64,000 nucleotides of DNA from Spongospora subterranea f. sp. subterranea (GCA_049724395.1 JAUGWO010000165.1:18414-82413), one strand, 5' to 3'. Counted from the first letter of the stretch, positions 26,101 to 42,833 are shown. Numbers and translations are program-made. The notes: generated from the letters alone by a model not told the origin.

Positions 26101-29100
26101 AGCCGATTCTTCATCCCGTATCTGCAATTGTCGGCCGTGAAGCTGTTCGCTGTCTATGTAATGATACTAATTATGGATGGTTTTCTATCGATTTCAAGCG
26201 CTATTTGATTCGCCCAAACAAATACACATTGCGGCATTATGCCTCATGGGATACAGAGGCTCTTCGTTCTTGGCGTTTGCAAGGCTCAACTGATGGGACA
26301 GATTGGACGCTTCTGCGAGAACATGTTGATGATGCATCTCTGAATAAGAAGGGGCAAGCGTTTTCCTGGGATCTTCCCGGAATTACCCAGTTCTTTCGAC
26401 ACTTCCGTATTTTGATGACCGGTAAAAATTCCAATAACCATAACTACCTTTCCCTGAGCGGTTTCGAAATATACGGAGAACTTCTTGAAGAAATACCAGA
26501 GCTGCGAGCCATCCCATCTTCGTCAGATTTTCTTGACCAGACCTCTGATGATCTGGGATTATCTTTGGAGAATATAAATGCTCAGTCTTCAATTTCAGGT
26601 GAATTACTGCCAGCTCGATCAAACAACGCGGCTTCCAATAACCCGTCCGCTCTTGGTGTGCATCTATATAACGGTGCGATTTCCGCGGTTTCGCCCTCTG
26701 CCAATGATCTACTCGCGACGACAGTGGCTCCAACGTCAGCTCAAACCGCTATAGAACCTGGTCAAATATACTCGTTCGGGCATGGCGGTTCTGGCCGCCT
26801 TGGTCATGGTAACAATAGTGCGGTTCAACTTCCAAAGCTAGTCGACGGGTTCGATGGTCGCCAAGTCTCTTCAATCTCTTGTTTCAATCAGCACGTATTG
26901 GCTTTAACTGAATGCGGGCAAGTGTTTAGTTGGGGGAATAACGGGGAAGGCCGTCTCGGTCATGGAGATACAGTTGCGGTTGCAAGACCGAAATTGATAT
27001 CGGCTTTAGAGGACATCAACTGCGTCCAAGTTTGTGCTGGGAATTCCTTCTCTGCAGTTCTTGATGCTGAACACCGGGTATGGGTATTTGGCAAGGGGAA
27101 TGAAGGCCAGATGGGAAATGGATCAGTGTCTGATCAAAAATCACCCATCCAAGTTAAAGGTGTCTTGGAAGTCGCTGAAATATCGCGTATTGGCGTTGGT
27201 GCTTTCCACTGCCTAGCGTTAACCTCATCGGGTGACCTGTACACATGGGGGCGGAACCTTCGTGGCCAACTAGGTCTGAACTCGACAGCGAAGAAGAAAC
27301 TGATGCCTGAGAAGGTACAAAATAATTGCCCCGTTTTTGTTGAAGTCAGGGGAGGTTGGGATCATTCAATGGCTTTAACGGCTGGCGGACAACTCTATTC
27401 TTGGGGAAATGGCTACGAGGGTTCTCGTCCAGCGACTGGGCACGGAACAAACCAAAACATCCTGTCACCGAAGCTTGTATCAGCTTTGAAAGACAAAGTA
27501 GTTGTCAGAATATCTGCAGGCTGGGATCATTCCATTGCGCTGACAAAAGACGGAGAGGCGTATCTTTGGGGCGGAAATCCCAGTGGTGTCCTCGGTACAG
27601 GCACTACCAATCAAGAAAGTGTCCCGAAACTTCTCTGTGATGAAATGAGCAAAGAGCGCATCGTCTGGGTCGATGGAGGTCAATCACATACATGTGCAGT
27701 CACCGAAAAAGGTGAACTTTGGATGTGGGGTTCCCTTCTAGGCACGGAAAGCAAGGTTCCTCGCAAGGTTGAGACTCTTGCTCAAGATTTATGCTTTCAA
27801 TATGTCGTATGCGGTGATAAGGCCAATTACGCTGTTTCCTGCGAGATTCCTAGGCGCGTTCCTTCAACGCCAGTTGTTGCAATTGGTGCTACCGATATTA
27901 TGTATCCGCCATATCCACAGTCAGCCTTTCTTCTAGGTCCTCCTTCCAATTTCTTTGTCGGGTTTGCCGCTGCTAAGGCTCCAGTTATCAATGCTGTTAG
28001 GGCTCCACGCTTGGATTTGGCCTTAGTTTCCAGTGATGGCGGCCAACATAGTGAGGAATATAAAGCTGGAAACGTGCTTGCTGATAATGATGAAGCATAT
28101 TGCACAACTAAAAAACGCAATGTGAATATCGTTGCTGAATCAGATCCTAAAGGACATTTCATGTATGTAACCGCAGTGTCTGCAAGAAACCCGGATCCTG
28201 AAACATTTACTGCTCCGTTATTGTCTGCTCTTGTTTTCGTGCTTGATGACATCAACGAGGTAATTGGGACTGAACGATTCAACAATTTCACCCATGGCCA
28301 ATACGTGGCATATATTGCAAAGAAGCAAGCTGAAGATTCTGAACCGGTTGCAACTGAGCCAGTGGGTTTTATTGATCTTTCAAATTCCATTGATTGTTAT
28401 GCTAAATGTGATCTGTTACGTGCCGGCAAATATGTTTTATTCAAATTGATTGAAGCGCGAACCAAGGAAACGAACATCGATGTTGAGTTTTTTGCCGCCT
28501 ATGGGTATCTCGACGAGCTTCCAATCGATCTCGAACACAAACGCAACGTTGATAAACATAAAACAGCCCAAGATGCTCGTCTCGAAGCTGATGCTCGCAA
28601 AAAACAGCACGTCAGGAACTTTGCCAGCGACGCAGTTGCTCTCTATAAAGGCCCAATCACCATAGATCAAGATCTAAAGGATGGCGGGCTCATTCCTGGC
28701 CCAATGGGAGCTTTGCATGCCAGTTTTACCTCTGATTCTAAAACTGGTGCTGCTGGAGTCACTGCATGTTTAAGGTTTCGACCGAGCCCTCCTCTTGCTA
28801 ATTCACCCAAATCATCTATTTTGCTGTCATTGGCATCTCCAGAAAGCGGCGCCTCAGTTCAATTGCTTTCAGATCCATCATTCAGAATGCTGACACTTAG
28901 AATATCGGATGGTGGTCCCGCTGTTGTTTCAGAAGATATAGTTCTCGAGGATATTGGCAACGAGTTGCATCATGCATGCCTTGTTTTAGATCAGCGCTGT
29001 ATGCCCATTGCGGAACGGAAATCTGTCACTGTTTCTGCCTTCATCGACGGTGCATTGGCGTGCTCTCTGGTAGCACCATCTCGAGGGGTTCGGCTAGACG

Positions 29101-32100
29101 TGTCTTGTCTCATGTTCTCCAAAGGGAATGTCATCTTCGGGTGCGGTATCAACGGTCAGTTTCGGGAAGCGGGTATTTGGGGGTTTGCGCTGGATGCCAA
29201 GCAAGTCCATGACCTTTGTCAGTCAACTCTTGAGTTTTGTACTTTGGACAATGAAGAAACTCAGCTTCATGCGATGCAAGTTCGAACATATGAAGTCTCA
29301 CTTAACGAGGTTACGTCAGGAATGACTCCCATTGGCAAATTTTCGATTCAAACAGTCGAGTCAACAAACACTACAACGTCCTCTTCTAAGGCCGACCCCT
29401 TCATCTGTGGAAAGAATACCCCAACAGATGCCTTATTCATTGCATTAACGCCAGATAGCTGGTTGAATATTGAACGACCTTTAGGTCGGAAGCCGCTCAT
29501 GGATAGTTACAGCGTCATCATGGATATCAGTTTCCCAGTCATGCCGACCAACGAAGACTCCATTATCATCCGATGCATGTCTGGAGGTGTTGCCATTAGA
29601 CCAGATGGTCGGTTTGTCATTATTGGGAGGTCGGAAAACAAGAAATCCATTAGGAAAATATTTGCCGGGATTTGGTACCGAATAGTTATCTCTGTCGATC
29701 TCCAGAAAAGTCAAGTCTTCGTATTCGTGAACGGTATGATGGCAACTTCTCTAACTGGCGAAGATAAATTGCTTTCTCGGTCAGGGCCATTATCATTGCC
29801 TGTACCTTTTGACCTTTGCCATGGAAAATCCGTTCCGATTCATGTTCGAAGGGTTCAGATTCGCAGTAAACCGATGACGCAATCGAATGCGATTCGATTA
29901 CGTTCGGCAGAGGACCCTTTGGAAGACGGTCGTGACATAAATGTCGTTGCTCGTTCGTTGCTCAAAATGGGATATCCCATGCGCTGGTGCTCTAAAGCTT
30001 TGCTTGCCAATGGAATGGATCGACGGTTAGCAAGTGATTTTATTTTGCAGAATGCGCAGATTTTGCAGAGCCAAGATCGTCTTGAGGAGCATAATAAGGC
30101 GGCCCAAATACTCAGCCTAATGGGATTTCCCAGGAAAATGTGTGTTCTAGCTTTGTCAAAATCTTCGAATAATTCAGCCGCTGCAATTCTATACTTGCTC
30201 GACAACATCAGCAGTTTGTCAGATTTCGAACTAATCGATGATGATACTGGTATCGATGCAACTGGGAAATCGCAAAGCGTTGATGACGCACCGCGGAATC
30301 TCAATATTGAAAAGAGCGAAGGAAACAATGCTGCATTCCATATTTTGAAAAACACCAAGGAAAGTATGGAAGCCTCTCTGGACGATCTAGTTCTTCGGTC
30401 AGCTCCTAAGCGCACTGTTGAATACCCCGAACTTCAAAATTTGAACAAAAATGAGCTGTACGCTGCAATGGCTGCCAATGAAGATGCTTTATCAATCACG
30501 TACTCGCGCAAGTGTGTTCTCTCCATACTGCAAAATTGGCCCCCTTCAAAACCACTTTCTCTTCGTATTTTTGGAGATGACAATTTCCTAGTAAATTTTA
30601 TGCGGCTTGTGGAATTTTCCCAGCTCAGTGACGGCCTCGACGTTTTACGATCAGCCCTCCTCAGAATTTTAGAAAGAGAAGAATCTGCAATTTCCGAAGT
30701 ACTAGCAGCAGAATTTCAAGTCGGACGAGTACCCTCTTCTGCAAGTTTCTCCCAAAGTTCATCGTTTAGTTCAATTGGTATGTTGCGACAATTCGCTCCT
30801 GTTGCAAGGCAACTTCTGGCTGAAGCACTTAATCACATGGTTGGGCTTATTAATGATCCTCATTCCAAAGTACTTAACGAAGCAGATGCACTGTCTCATC
30901 CGAACCCTGGGTTGGTCATCTGGATTCTCAATTTGTTCGCGGAATGCATTCCAGATCCTTTGTCGTTAAGCTACCAGGAAGCAGCGAGTTCGGCGACCGT
31001 TTCTTCTGCTGTGTCCGTCATGTTCGGGAACAAATCGGATAATCCTGCAATGGTGGTCCAAAGCCCCAAAAGTTTGAGCAATCTTGGCCGAATAATATTT
31101 TCGGGTCCAATAGTCAATCTTGTTTTCGAGGTTATTGCTGTTTCCTCTGGAGAGCAACGTCTCTCGTTTGTACGACTTCTTTCGCATCTCATCAAATTTG
31201 GTGTACAATTCGATTCAAGCAGATCCTTACTTCTCAAAGACTTAATGAATCACATGCATGTAGCGCAAAGCAGCAAAGGGGTTTATTCCGCGTTTTTCCA
31301 AGCCTTGATCGAGTTGAACGTATCTGTCGAAAAAATCGAGATTGAACGCTCCAAGCTTGATAACGCAAATGATTTAGAAAAACGGGAAGATAACCCTTCA
31401 ATCGCAGCGAACTCCCCTGAGATTTCAGAGACATCTGTAGCGGTGGCAAAGGACAATGTTTTCTCGGCTTCAAACGAAGAGACTTCGTCCCAGGGCATTC
31501 AGTTCACTTATTCAGAAGATATGGATACGAACGGCATCTTGTACTACCTAGGAACGAATCAAAATACAACAGCATGGACCAATCCTTGCGAACTTGGCGT
31601 TGTGAAGGTCACTGCATCCTCTGTCATGCTCGACTCTAAACCTGCATCTGCAATTGTTGGCCGTGAAGCTGTTCGATGTGTAACCAAACCACTTCCTAAT
31701 CAATGGTTTATTATCGATTTCCTCGATCATTCCGTTATCCCAACGTATTATACGCTGCGACATTATTCGTCATGGGATACTGAGGCACTTAGGAGTTGGA
31801 AGCTTGAAGCTTCAAACGACGGAGTCACTTGGGTGATCTTGAAAGAACATCGGAACGATGCTTCGTTATGTAAAAAAGGGCAATCTCATTCTTGGTCCCT
31901 ACCTGCGAGCGATGAATCGTACTCACAATTCCGGATTAATATGACTGATCAGAACTCCAATCAGCATTGGTACTTGTCCTTATCAGGTTTTGAAATATAC
32001 GGGACTCTTGACGGCGATGCACTTTCTTGGGAGGAGGAAGAAAAAGAGTTTATATATTCAGAAGACATGGATAATAACGGAATTCTGTATTATCTTGGGA

Positions 32101-34611
32101 CTAATGAGCTTACAGATTCGTGGCAAAATCCTGCCGACATGGGTCTCGTCCGGGTGGAGAAGCTTGCTCACTACAACATAACTCATCGCCTAAATCTGCC
32201 ATCGTTGGTCGCGAAGCTGTCCGATGTGTTTCGCAGCCCAATCAAGATCAATGGTTTGTTATAGATTTCCTTGACCGACGCATCGTTCCAACGAAATATA
32301 CTTTGCGGCATTATAATTCGTACGACACTGAAGCTCTTCGTAATTGGCGCCTCGAAGGCAGTACAGACGGGAACAACTGGGTGACCCTTCGTGAACACCG
32401 AGATGATTCTTCGCTTAAGCTGAAAGGTCAGACCTTTACCTGGGACATTGTTGTTAATCAACCCGCAGAGTCCTTCAGCAAGTTTAGAATATTTATGTTC
32501 GGCAAGAATTCAAACGACCATTGGTACCTATCGCTGTCCGGATTTGAAATTTATGGAAGAATGCTGGTGCGTACTGGGCAACGTACTAAACATAGCCTGT
32601 CTGGGCGCAACAAGCCGCGAAACAAGCCATGGTTCGAGTCTGTTCTCTTAGTTGATGCAGTTATACATTCGGTGACGTCGAAACAGCCACTCCCTAGACC
32701 ATTTTCGAAAAAAAGTCTGGAAGCAGATTTGCAGTTGGACTTCAGGAAAAAACCGGAGCAATGGTGACGATGATGTCCTGATCGAATTCGACCAGATAAT
32801 GTCATCATTCGATGGCAATGCTGATGAGGATCTCGTTCGAATGATCAATCGCTTTGTCGAAAAGTCGACCTCAGATCCAATGCACATGAAGGCAAATGAA
32901 TTCGAAGTAAAGCAAGAGGACCTTCTTCCTTATAGGTCATTAGAAGAGATTCCATTGCGCTATCTCCAAATTCGATTTTTCACGTTGCAGCAGCTTAACA
33001 TCCAGCTGTCTTCCATAATGGGACTTGTAGACTTTTCTCTTCCAGCACAAATGTCCTCGCTCGCAGATGGTATTCGAACAATTAGATCGCTCATATTCTT
33101 CCGGACAAAGGAGGTGTTATGGAACCGCGCTCTAGAGGAAACGAAGTGCCAATCATCCGATCGAGAGCTAGAACTTGACAGGTTTAGGGCTGCTAAACTA
33201 AAAGAAAGCCGGAAATCAGATGTAAAGGGCACGAGATCATTGTTCGGCCAAGCATTTCAACAACTCAATAATCGCGATCCAAAGATGTTCCGTTTGGAGA
33301 AAAGTAAATGCGCCTGGAAAACAGTTTTCAAAGGAGAATTCAGTGACGATTACGGAGGTCCATACCGAAATTCGATCGAAGATTTTTGCAACGAGCTACA
33401 TACCGATATCGTTCCGTTATTTATCAAGTGTCCAAATGGCCGGGAAAATATTGGCACCAACCGTGAGAAGTTCGTTCCGCGACCTTCGTCAGTGAGTCCT
33501 CTACATCTAGCAATGTATGAGTTTGTGGGCAAGCTTATGGGTCTAGCAATCAGGACAAAAAATGTATGTATACGATATATATTGGTATTTGATACTTATT
33601 TCATTTTTAGGTCTTAGACTTGGATTTACCGTCAATTGTTTGGAAGCCGTTAGTGTCCGATCCTATTACGGAAGAGGATGTGCTTTCCATTGATCTGCTG
33701 TCGTTCAAAATTCTTGATGAATTGAAGAAATTTGAAGTCAGTGGAGATTTGCCAAACGAATATTTTACAGCTTGTGTCAACTCCAAATTCGTCGTCATCG
33801 GATCGGATCAGAGGGTTTATCCATTAGTTCCTGGTGGCCATCACATACAGGTTCATCACGTCATCGCTTGCGCAAAATCGTAATTGACACATTCCTAGGT
33901 GACGTGGGATAATCGACATCAATTCGCAAAAGCTTTAATTCATTATCGCTTAAATGAATTCAAAGTGCAATGTGAAGCGATCAGAAGAGGGCTAGCTACT
34001 GTTGTGCCATATCCCTTACTTTCGCTTTTCACATGGCATGAGTTAGAGGTTGAGGTGTGCGGTCGCCCCAAGGTTTATTCAAAAATTCCAAACAATGCCC
34101 CCATGCTTATTTCTATCATTTTAGATGAATGTCGATTTACTTGAACACATGACAGTGTACGAATCGTGCTCAGCGCAAGACCAACATGTTATCATATTTT
34201 GGCGCATGATGCGTGAACGCTTGGATGACATTGAGCGCTGCCAATTTCTCCGGTTTGTGTGGGGTCGTTCACGCTTGCCACTTAAGCAAGAAGATTTTGA
34301 TCGAAAATTCAAAATCAGCCGGATGCATCAAGCAGATCGTTCTCCAGATGATTATCTCCCTATTTCACACACCTGTTTTTTCTCTTTGGAACTTCCGCGC
34401 TATTCCTCGTTGGAGATAATGCATAAAAAGATACTGTATGCGATCACACATTGTGTGGCAATCGGTATGGGTGAAGAAAGCAGGCACACACTAAGAGTAT
34501 ATCTGACCCTATTTACTTTTAGACGCAGACGACACTTCTGTCGCGCAAGACGCAGCTAGACGCTCTGCTGATGTGGATGCGGATTCGGACAATGATAGTG
34601 ATATTGAGTGA
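17197..34611 (+). CDS. Giant HECT E3 ubiquitin ligase (RCC1/SPRY/discoidin-like)
   Basis: A HERC/HECTD-like E3 ligase of about 5,700 residues. A 59-nt first exon (17197-17255) joins across a 48-nt intron to a 5.5-kb open exon. Domains by position: RanBP2-type zinc finger (WSCRRC...FQCSVC, about 22170-22250); discoidin/F5-8C-like domains at about 22300-22810, 25970-26480, 31500-32000 and 32050-32555, each with LRHYSSWDTEALR-type and GFEIYG motifs; SPRY domains at about 22985-23380 and 24055-24510; some seven RCC1 repeats at 26755-27840; a LamG-like stretch at 29510-29760; two UBA-like segments at 29920-30210; HECT at 33290-34460. The catalytic Cys is in HTCFFSLELPRYS (34374-34376). Late introns are 33564-33610, 33851-33898, 34073-34124 and 34465-34522. 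An acidic tail (DADSDNDSDIE) ends the protein. The frame changes at about 22.80, 26.12, 32.15 and 32.74 kb; at least two of these cannot be introns (see findings). Apart from these, no stop occurs in 15 kb of exon. Confidence 0.88.
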
Positions 34612-35587
34612 ACAATTAACCGTTGTTCCCGACAACAATATTAATATATTCAGAAATTATAATACTTTTTCCACATAGTCATTGCACACAGATTCCTGGA
34701 GATCCGTATATCTCGAAGACATACACATAGATGCGTTAGAGGGGCCATACCGGACATAAAACCAATTTCATTGATGTTTATCGCAGCCACGATAGCATAA
34801 CCCAATATGCTGTGATTGATTGATAGACCAACTGCAATGGGGAGCTGCCAAAGATAGTATATAAGCGAAGGTCGTGTTTGGGCAGGTAGTGTGAAATTTT
34901 ACTTCGGACAAACGGCCGCCCTACGCAATGCAGTTTCGAAGTCGTCCGACCTGTACGCTTCTCACGTTACGAAGTAAAAATGAAAGAAACGATCGATTCT
35001 ATGCAGATCAACCCTTTACAAAAGCGTAAAGGAAGAACTTCCAGGGCAGTTTTCATACTAGTGCTTGTTCAAAATCATACCCGTCGATTGCTCAATGAAG
35101 AGCGTTTTTGTGTCTGATCGGATGTGGCCATCTCGAATGACAATTTTGCTCTAGGGCAGCAGTCGATTGCGATTGGTTTTCTTTAACGTCTGGTTTAGGG
35201 TTATCTGTGTCTCCTTTACGCTTTGTTAAAGGAGTCTTCAGTATAGACTATTGCAGTAATTGCACCGTTCAGGTGGGAATAAGACTGGTCGGAAATCTAA
35301 CACTTTCTAGGTAGTTGTCATGTGCAACAGGTATACAATGAAAAGCGTGGAACCCTCCAGGATTGTTTGCCAAACGAGCGCACAAATGTATATGCCTCAT
35401 CGTTTGCACAGATGCCAAACCTTGGAGTCAAAGATCATCACAATTAGCGAAATCTTAAGGTGCCCGTTTTTACCATAACACCTTATGTCTTCGGTATGGA
35501 ACAAGGCCAATATACCCGCGATATAACAGATGCCATATCGGTGTAATAGACTATCTTGTGCAGTAGTACGTCAATGCTTATCAACGG
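34612..35587. other. Intergenic, no feature recognised
   Basis: Nearly 1 kb downstream of the HECT gene with stops in all frames. No repeat, RNA gene or coding match seen. Confidence 0.45.
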
Positions 35588-35857
35588 ATGTCATTGCGGG
35601 ATGCTTTGGCAACCCTTAGAAGAAGTTCCAGATTTGGAGACTGGGCTTTCGCCGGGACTGACGATCCATCGTCAGAATGGGGTCGTTGCCCGATACAAAA
35701 TAAGTTGATACGAGAAAATGAGCATGTCGTGCTATTGGACGCTTGGACAAGCGAAGAGTTCTTTGAGTCCCTAGCAGAGCGGTATGCCTCGACAGCAGAT
35801 TCCGCCGCTCTCGAGGATACCATCAGTCGAATAACCTTTGGACCAGATGGCGCTTAA
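35588..35857 (+). CDS. Short ORF, 89 aa, doubtful
   Basis: An open frame starting MSLRDALATLRRSSRFGDWA and ending SRITFGPDGA. The composition is protein-like (balanced charge, alternating hydrophobics) but there is no recognisable domain. It ends about 80 bp before a strong palindrome and may be a relic of the same insertion. The antisense frame is also open, which weakens the case. Confidence 0.22.
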   Translation: MSLRDALATLRRSSRFGDWAFAGTDDPSSEWGRCPIQNKLIRENEHVVLLDAWTSEEFFESLAERYASTADSAALEDTISRITFGPDGA

Positions 35858-35939
35858 ATTTGGATGGCAACTCCTATGTTGAATCCATTTCTGGCGAGGA
35901 CAACTTCTGGATACTCGCTGGGTTGCCCTGGTCATGCTT

Positions 35940-36147
35940 TCCAGTACCGTATTGTTTCGGTAAATTCGGACAACGTGAGAGATTCCTTGTCAGAATATAT
36001 TTGTCCACACCCACTATATGTCGAGGAGGTACAATGGTGCCTCGACGAAGCGCATTTCCTCGATTTTTCACTGGTGTGGAAAAATATATTCTGGACAAGG
36101 AATCTCTCACGTTGTCCGAATTTACCGCAACAAAACGGTACTGGAGA
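35940..36147. repeat. Foldback element with ~73-bp arms
   Basis: The left arm (about 35940-36012) and right arm (about 36073-36146) are reverse complements with only a few mismatches or indels, both reading ccagtaccgt at the outer end and a gaattcgg-like core. A loop of about 60 bp contains a further small palindrome, tcgagg...cctcga. A perfect-enough hairpin to be a MITE or foldback transposon. No flanking target duplication could be fixed by eye. Confidence 0.9.
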
Positions 36148-36615
36148 ATATGCCTTTCGAAAATTTACAGATCACCGTACTTTAACAAAGGGATCGGAGC
36201 AGAGCGATAACCACAACGGTATCTTGCAGCTAGGTAGTGTTCCGCAGCTCCTGTTCTGTATCTATATCACAAAAGATGACAACCCAATACCACATCGCTT
36301 TATCCTGCACCCGAAAAAACTTTCGGCTTTACTGGGAAAGAGCCTTTATGGAGTACAGATTGCATAAAGAGGAAATCAGTAATGTCGCGTCCTGTCCTTC
36401 TATCGCCATTCGCCAGCGAAACCTCTCAACCTGACACGACCCCAATCACTGTCACGCAATAATGTCTCTGCGGAGTTGCGAGAACGTGTCGTGTGGTGTA
36501 GTCCTATAGGTAGTGTGTATCATCATCACACTTACAGAGGAGCCTTGGGTGGTAGTGAACCCGATCAGATCAGGTCATATCTTCAGGGACGGCATCCTGG
36601 ACGGCCAACACAGCT

Positions 36616-36976
36616 ATGAGCACCGTCACGTTCTATGATGAAGTAGACATAGACGATATGGAATTCGATCAGGATTCGTCAATGTATTCATTCCCGTGTC
36701 CGTGCGGGGATCACTTCCTGCTCTCTCTCGTTAGTCGTACTATTCTCTCCTTTGACACCACCTAACTTTGCAGCCGTCTAGGACGATATACTAATTGGGG
36801 AATCTGTCGCCCGTTGCCCTTCATGCTCCCTTTTGCTAAAGATAATTTACGACCCGGTAATATTCTCAATTTACATTCATCAAATATGGCTGAATACTTC
36901 GTAGTCTGATTTCGATATTGAATCTGATGACGATGGTCTAATCATCCATGACTCTTCTGATCCAATTTGTATATAA
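36616..36976 (+). CDS. DPH3: DPH3, diphthamide synthesis CSL zinc-finger protein
   Basis: A small iron/zinc-binding electron carrier for the Dph1-Dph2 radical enzyme that starts diphthamide formation on elongation factor 2. It also supports Elongator-dependent tRNA wobble modification. Three exons (36616-36729, 36782-36856, 36905-36976) splice in phase to 86 residues, the family's normal size (about 82). The sequence [16 protein letters not shown] followed by YSFPCPCGD is the CSL signature start. Exon 2 supplies the second metal pair in [17 protein letters not shown]. All four cysteines (CxC and CxxC) are present. The acceptor of intron 1 is fixed at 36781, because the CAG just upstream would bring in an immediate stop. 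The tail is acidic. No single open frame covers the gene, so it is easily missed. Confidence 0.92.
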
Positions 36977-38063
36977 AAAATAGATTATTTATCATATTTT
37001 CACTGAAAATCAACTGTGTCTCGTTGCGGGACTTTCTCTCAAATTGACGCCATGAAATTATTCCGAATCACATGTGTTTCATACGGAGTCGTGGCATTAG
37101 AAATGTGCCAGGGGCGGCTGATTGGTGGGTTTGAGTGTGGCTTTAATTGATGGAAGATAGTAATACAGATCATTAGGTTGTAAGCATTCACATGAAAACA
37201 TTACTCCATAAGAGCAGACGTTTTGTTCTCTGGCGACATCAAGCCCCATAATAAAGTGAGTGGTCGGGGTTTAGGTTAGCGATGATGATGTCCTAGGTGG
37301 AGCAAACAACCATCGGAAAAACTCCCATCTTAGTATCCTTTTATTACATCTATTGTCCTCAACTGCTGATAACAACCTGTCCTCAAAACAGGTAGACGCC
37401 AGGATCTCCGCGTCCTCGGTTTGGGAACTTGTCTACCTATGTTCAACATCCTTTGAATGTTCTTCGGACCAGAAGTTGTCGCAACACGGGCGAACTACTA
37501 GAAACCAGCTAGTGTGTTTCCACATTGGCCACACGTGGAACTTGAAAGAAAGGAGTCTTCCTAACTGGCTGTAGTCGCTTTCGTTGTGATTATTTCCACA
37601 AATTTGATCATACTAATGCTCAAACTGCAGCCGAAAAACAAGTGAATGTTTGTGAGCCGACGAATGGCTTAAGCTTTTGAAAAGGGAATCAGCTTTGGCA
37701 TTATCAAAAAGTGAACTGTGAGGAAGATGAAACAACCAGATAATAAGAAGGTACCATGCCAACTTGTAACCCTATTTTCGGCAGATTATTAGACTGGTCA
37801 AGTGACGCGACACCTTGTGTTACGGCTGTAATACCAGTGAAGGGGGCCAGACAGGTCACAGGGTCACGACTGGGGGTTGCCATTGCCGTGCCGGGTCCGC
37901 CGGGCCGTCCCCCGCTGGCAAACACTGGCCACTTGGCCATGGACATTGGACAATAATATCATGACTACCTAGGACAGCCCATTCGCGACAGGAGTATATA
38001 GTGTCGAGCTCCTATCGATCAGCTTGTTCGACCGAGGCCTTTAGGATTGGTAATACAGAACCA
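36977..38063. other. Intergenic; no clear feature, one GC-rich patch
   Basis: About 1.1 kb between DPH3 and the LeuRS gene. A GC-rich patch at about 37790-37930 is open on both strands but encodes nothing recognisable. An in-frame stretch from 38001 precedes the chosen LeuRS start and may be part of its targeting sequence. Confidence 0.4.
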
Positions 38064-41715
<3,652 letters not shown>

Positions 41716-41926
41716 ATGAAAGATTGTCGGCTTTAGAAACGGCCATATATATATATTGCAGTAGTCGAAGGGGCGGCCGTTGAACGATTCCCAAGACATT
41801 TGAGATATTGCTGAAGGAAGAGCGGTGCCCTCCCTCCCTTCCTTCCCCATGAATTGATGGCGGGGACGGAGGTCGCCTTCCTCCAAAAGTGATACCGAGA
41901 TCATCATCACCCCGATAACCGGTCGA

Positions 41927-42833
41927 TTATATATCATATCTGTATATTGGATCACGATCATCTCCTTTATGATTTGTCCTCCAATGCCAGACCCGTTGTC
42001 GCGCCCTATACACAGCACTCAATGATTCCCGCTCCCTCTCCTTATCGTCTTCCATTGCCGCCTTCAGCACCGCCTCAATCTCTTCCTGCGCCCTCTCTTT
42101 AACCAGTTTCACCCGTTCCTTGGCCATGATCACTGCTCCATTAATATCCATGGACCGTCTCCTGATCCGTTCCTTCCGCTGGATCATGTCCTGATCGCCA
42201 TCACAATCACCATCCTGGGTTGATCTAATAGGGGGAACAGCAGCTCTGCTCCTGTATCTCCCTCTAAACCCTGTTCCAGGTCTGGTAGAGTTATTAACTG
42301 ATATAGGGCCAGACCTGGGTTTTACTGTTCTAGAACCCCCCTTTAGTGAACCGCTCTTCATTCTTTGAATACGCTGAAGGAATCGGTCCAGTAGAACATT
42401 CGCTTTCTCATCTGGGCTAAGAGATATTAAGTTTCTCAGCGAATCTGATCTAAAACGGCACTAATGATAGTGATAAGTCGGTTAGAGAATGAGAGACGAT
42501 CATTGGTTATCATACCTGGCGAACACGATTAATGGCCGCCCTCCTGGCGATAACCAGGGCTTTCTGCACAATAGGCGATACTGGATGAGATACGGGGCGG
42601 GTGGGTTTAACCAGGGAACGGGGCAATGTTGAGGGCGGAAGGGGAACTGTCGTCTTCAACACTCTCAACGTCAACGAGTCGGAGATGGAGAGGACTTGGT
42701 CGGAACCGGTCCCGGTACTCAACTCCTCGTCACCGTCAAATCCTGGTCCATGAACTCCAGACTGATAAATGATGGCGCTAGCTGGTCTGGGCCTGGGTTT
42801 ATGGCGCCTAGCTGTTCTCCCCTCCATAGCCAT
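41927..42833 (-). CDS. Basic helical orphan protein
   Basis: Two exons, with a GT-AG intron at about 42467-42518, join in phase. The first exon is rich in Arg and Pro and low in complexity (PLPPSTLPRSLVKPTRPVSH), then has a basic helix QKALVIARRAAINRVRQ that runs on over the splice into CRFRSDSLRN. The second exon holds a long charged helix (AKERVKLVKERAQEEIEAVL) predicted to be coiled coil. The likely stop is at 41927. The family is unknown. A 49-bp minisatellite begins only about 50 bp upstream of the start codon, in the likely promoter. Confidence 0.5.

Noticed and set aside
37756-37956. GC-rich ORFs on both strands as genes
   Set aside because: Both strands are open only because of composition; no domain, splice partner or start context supports either.
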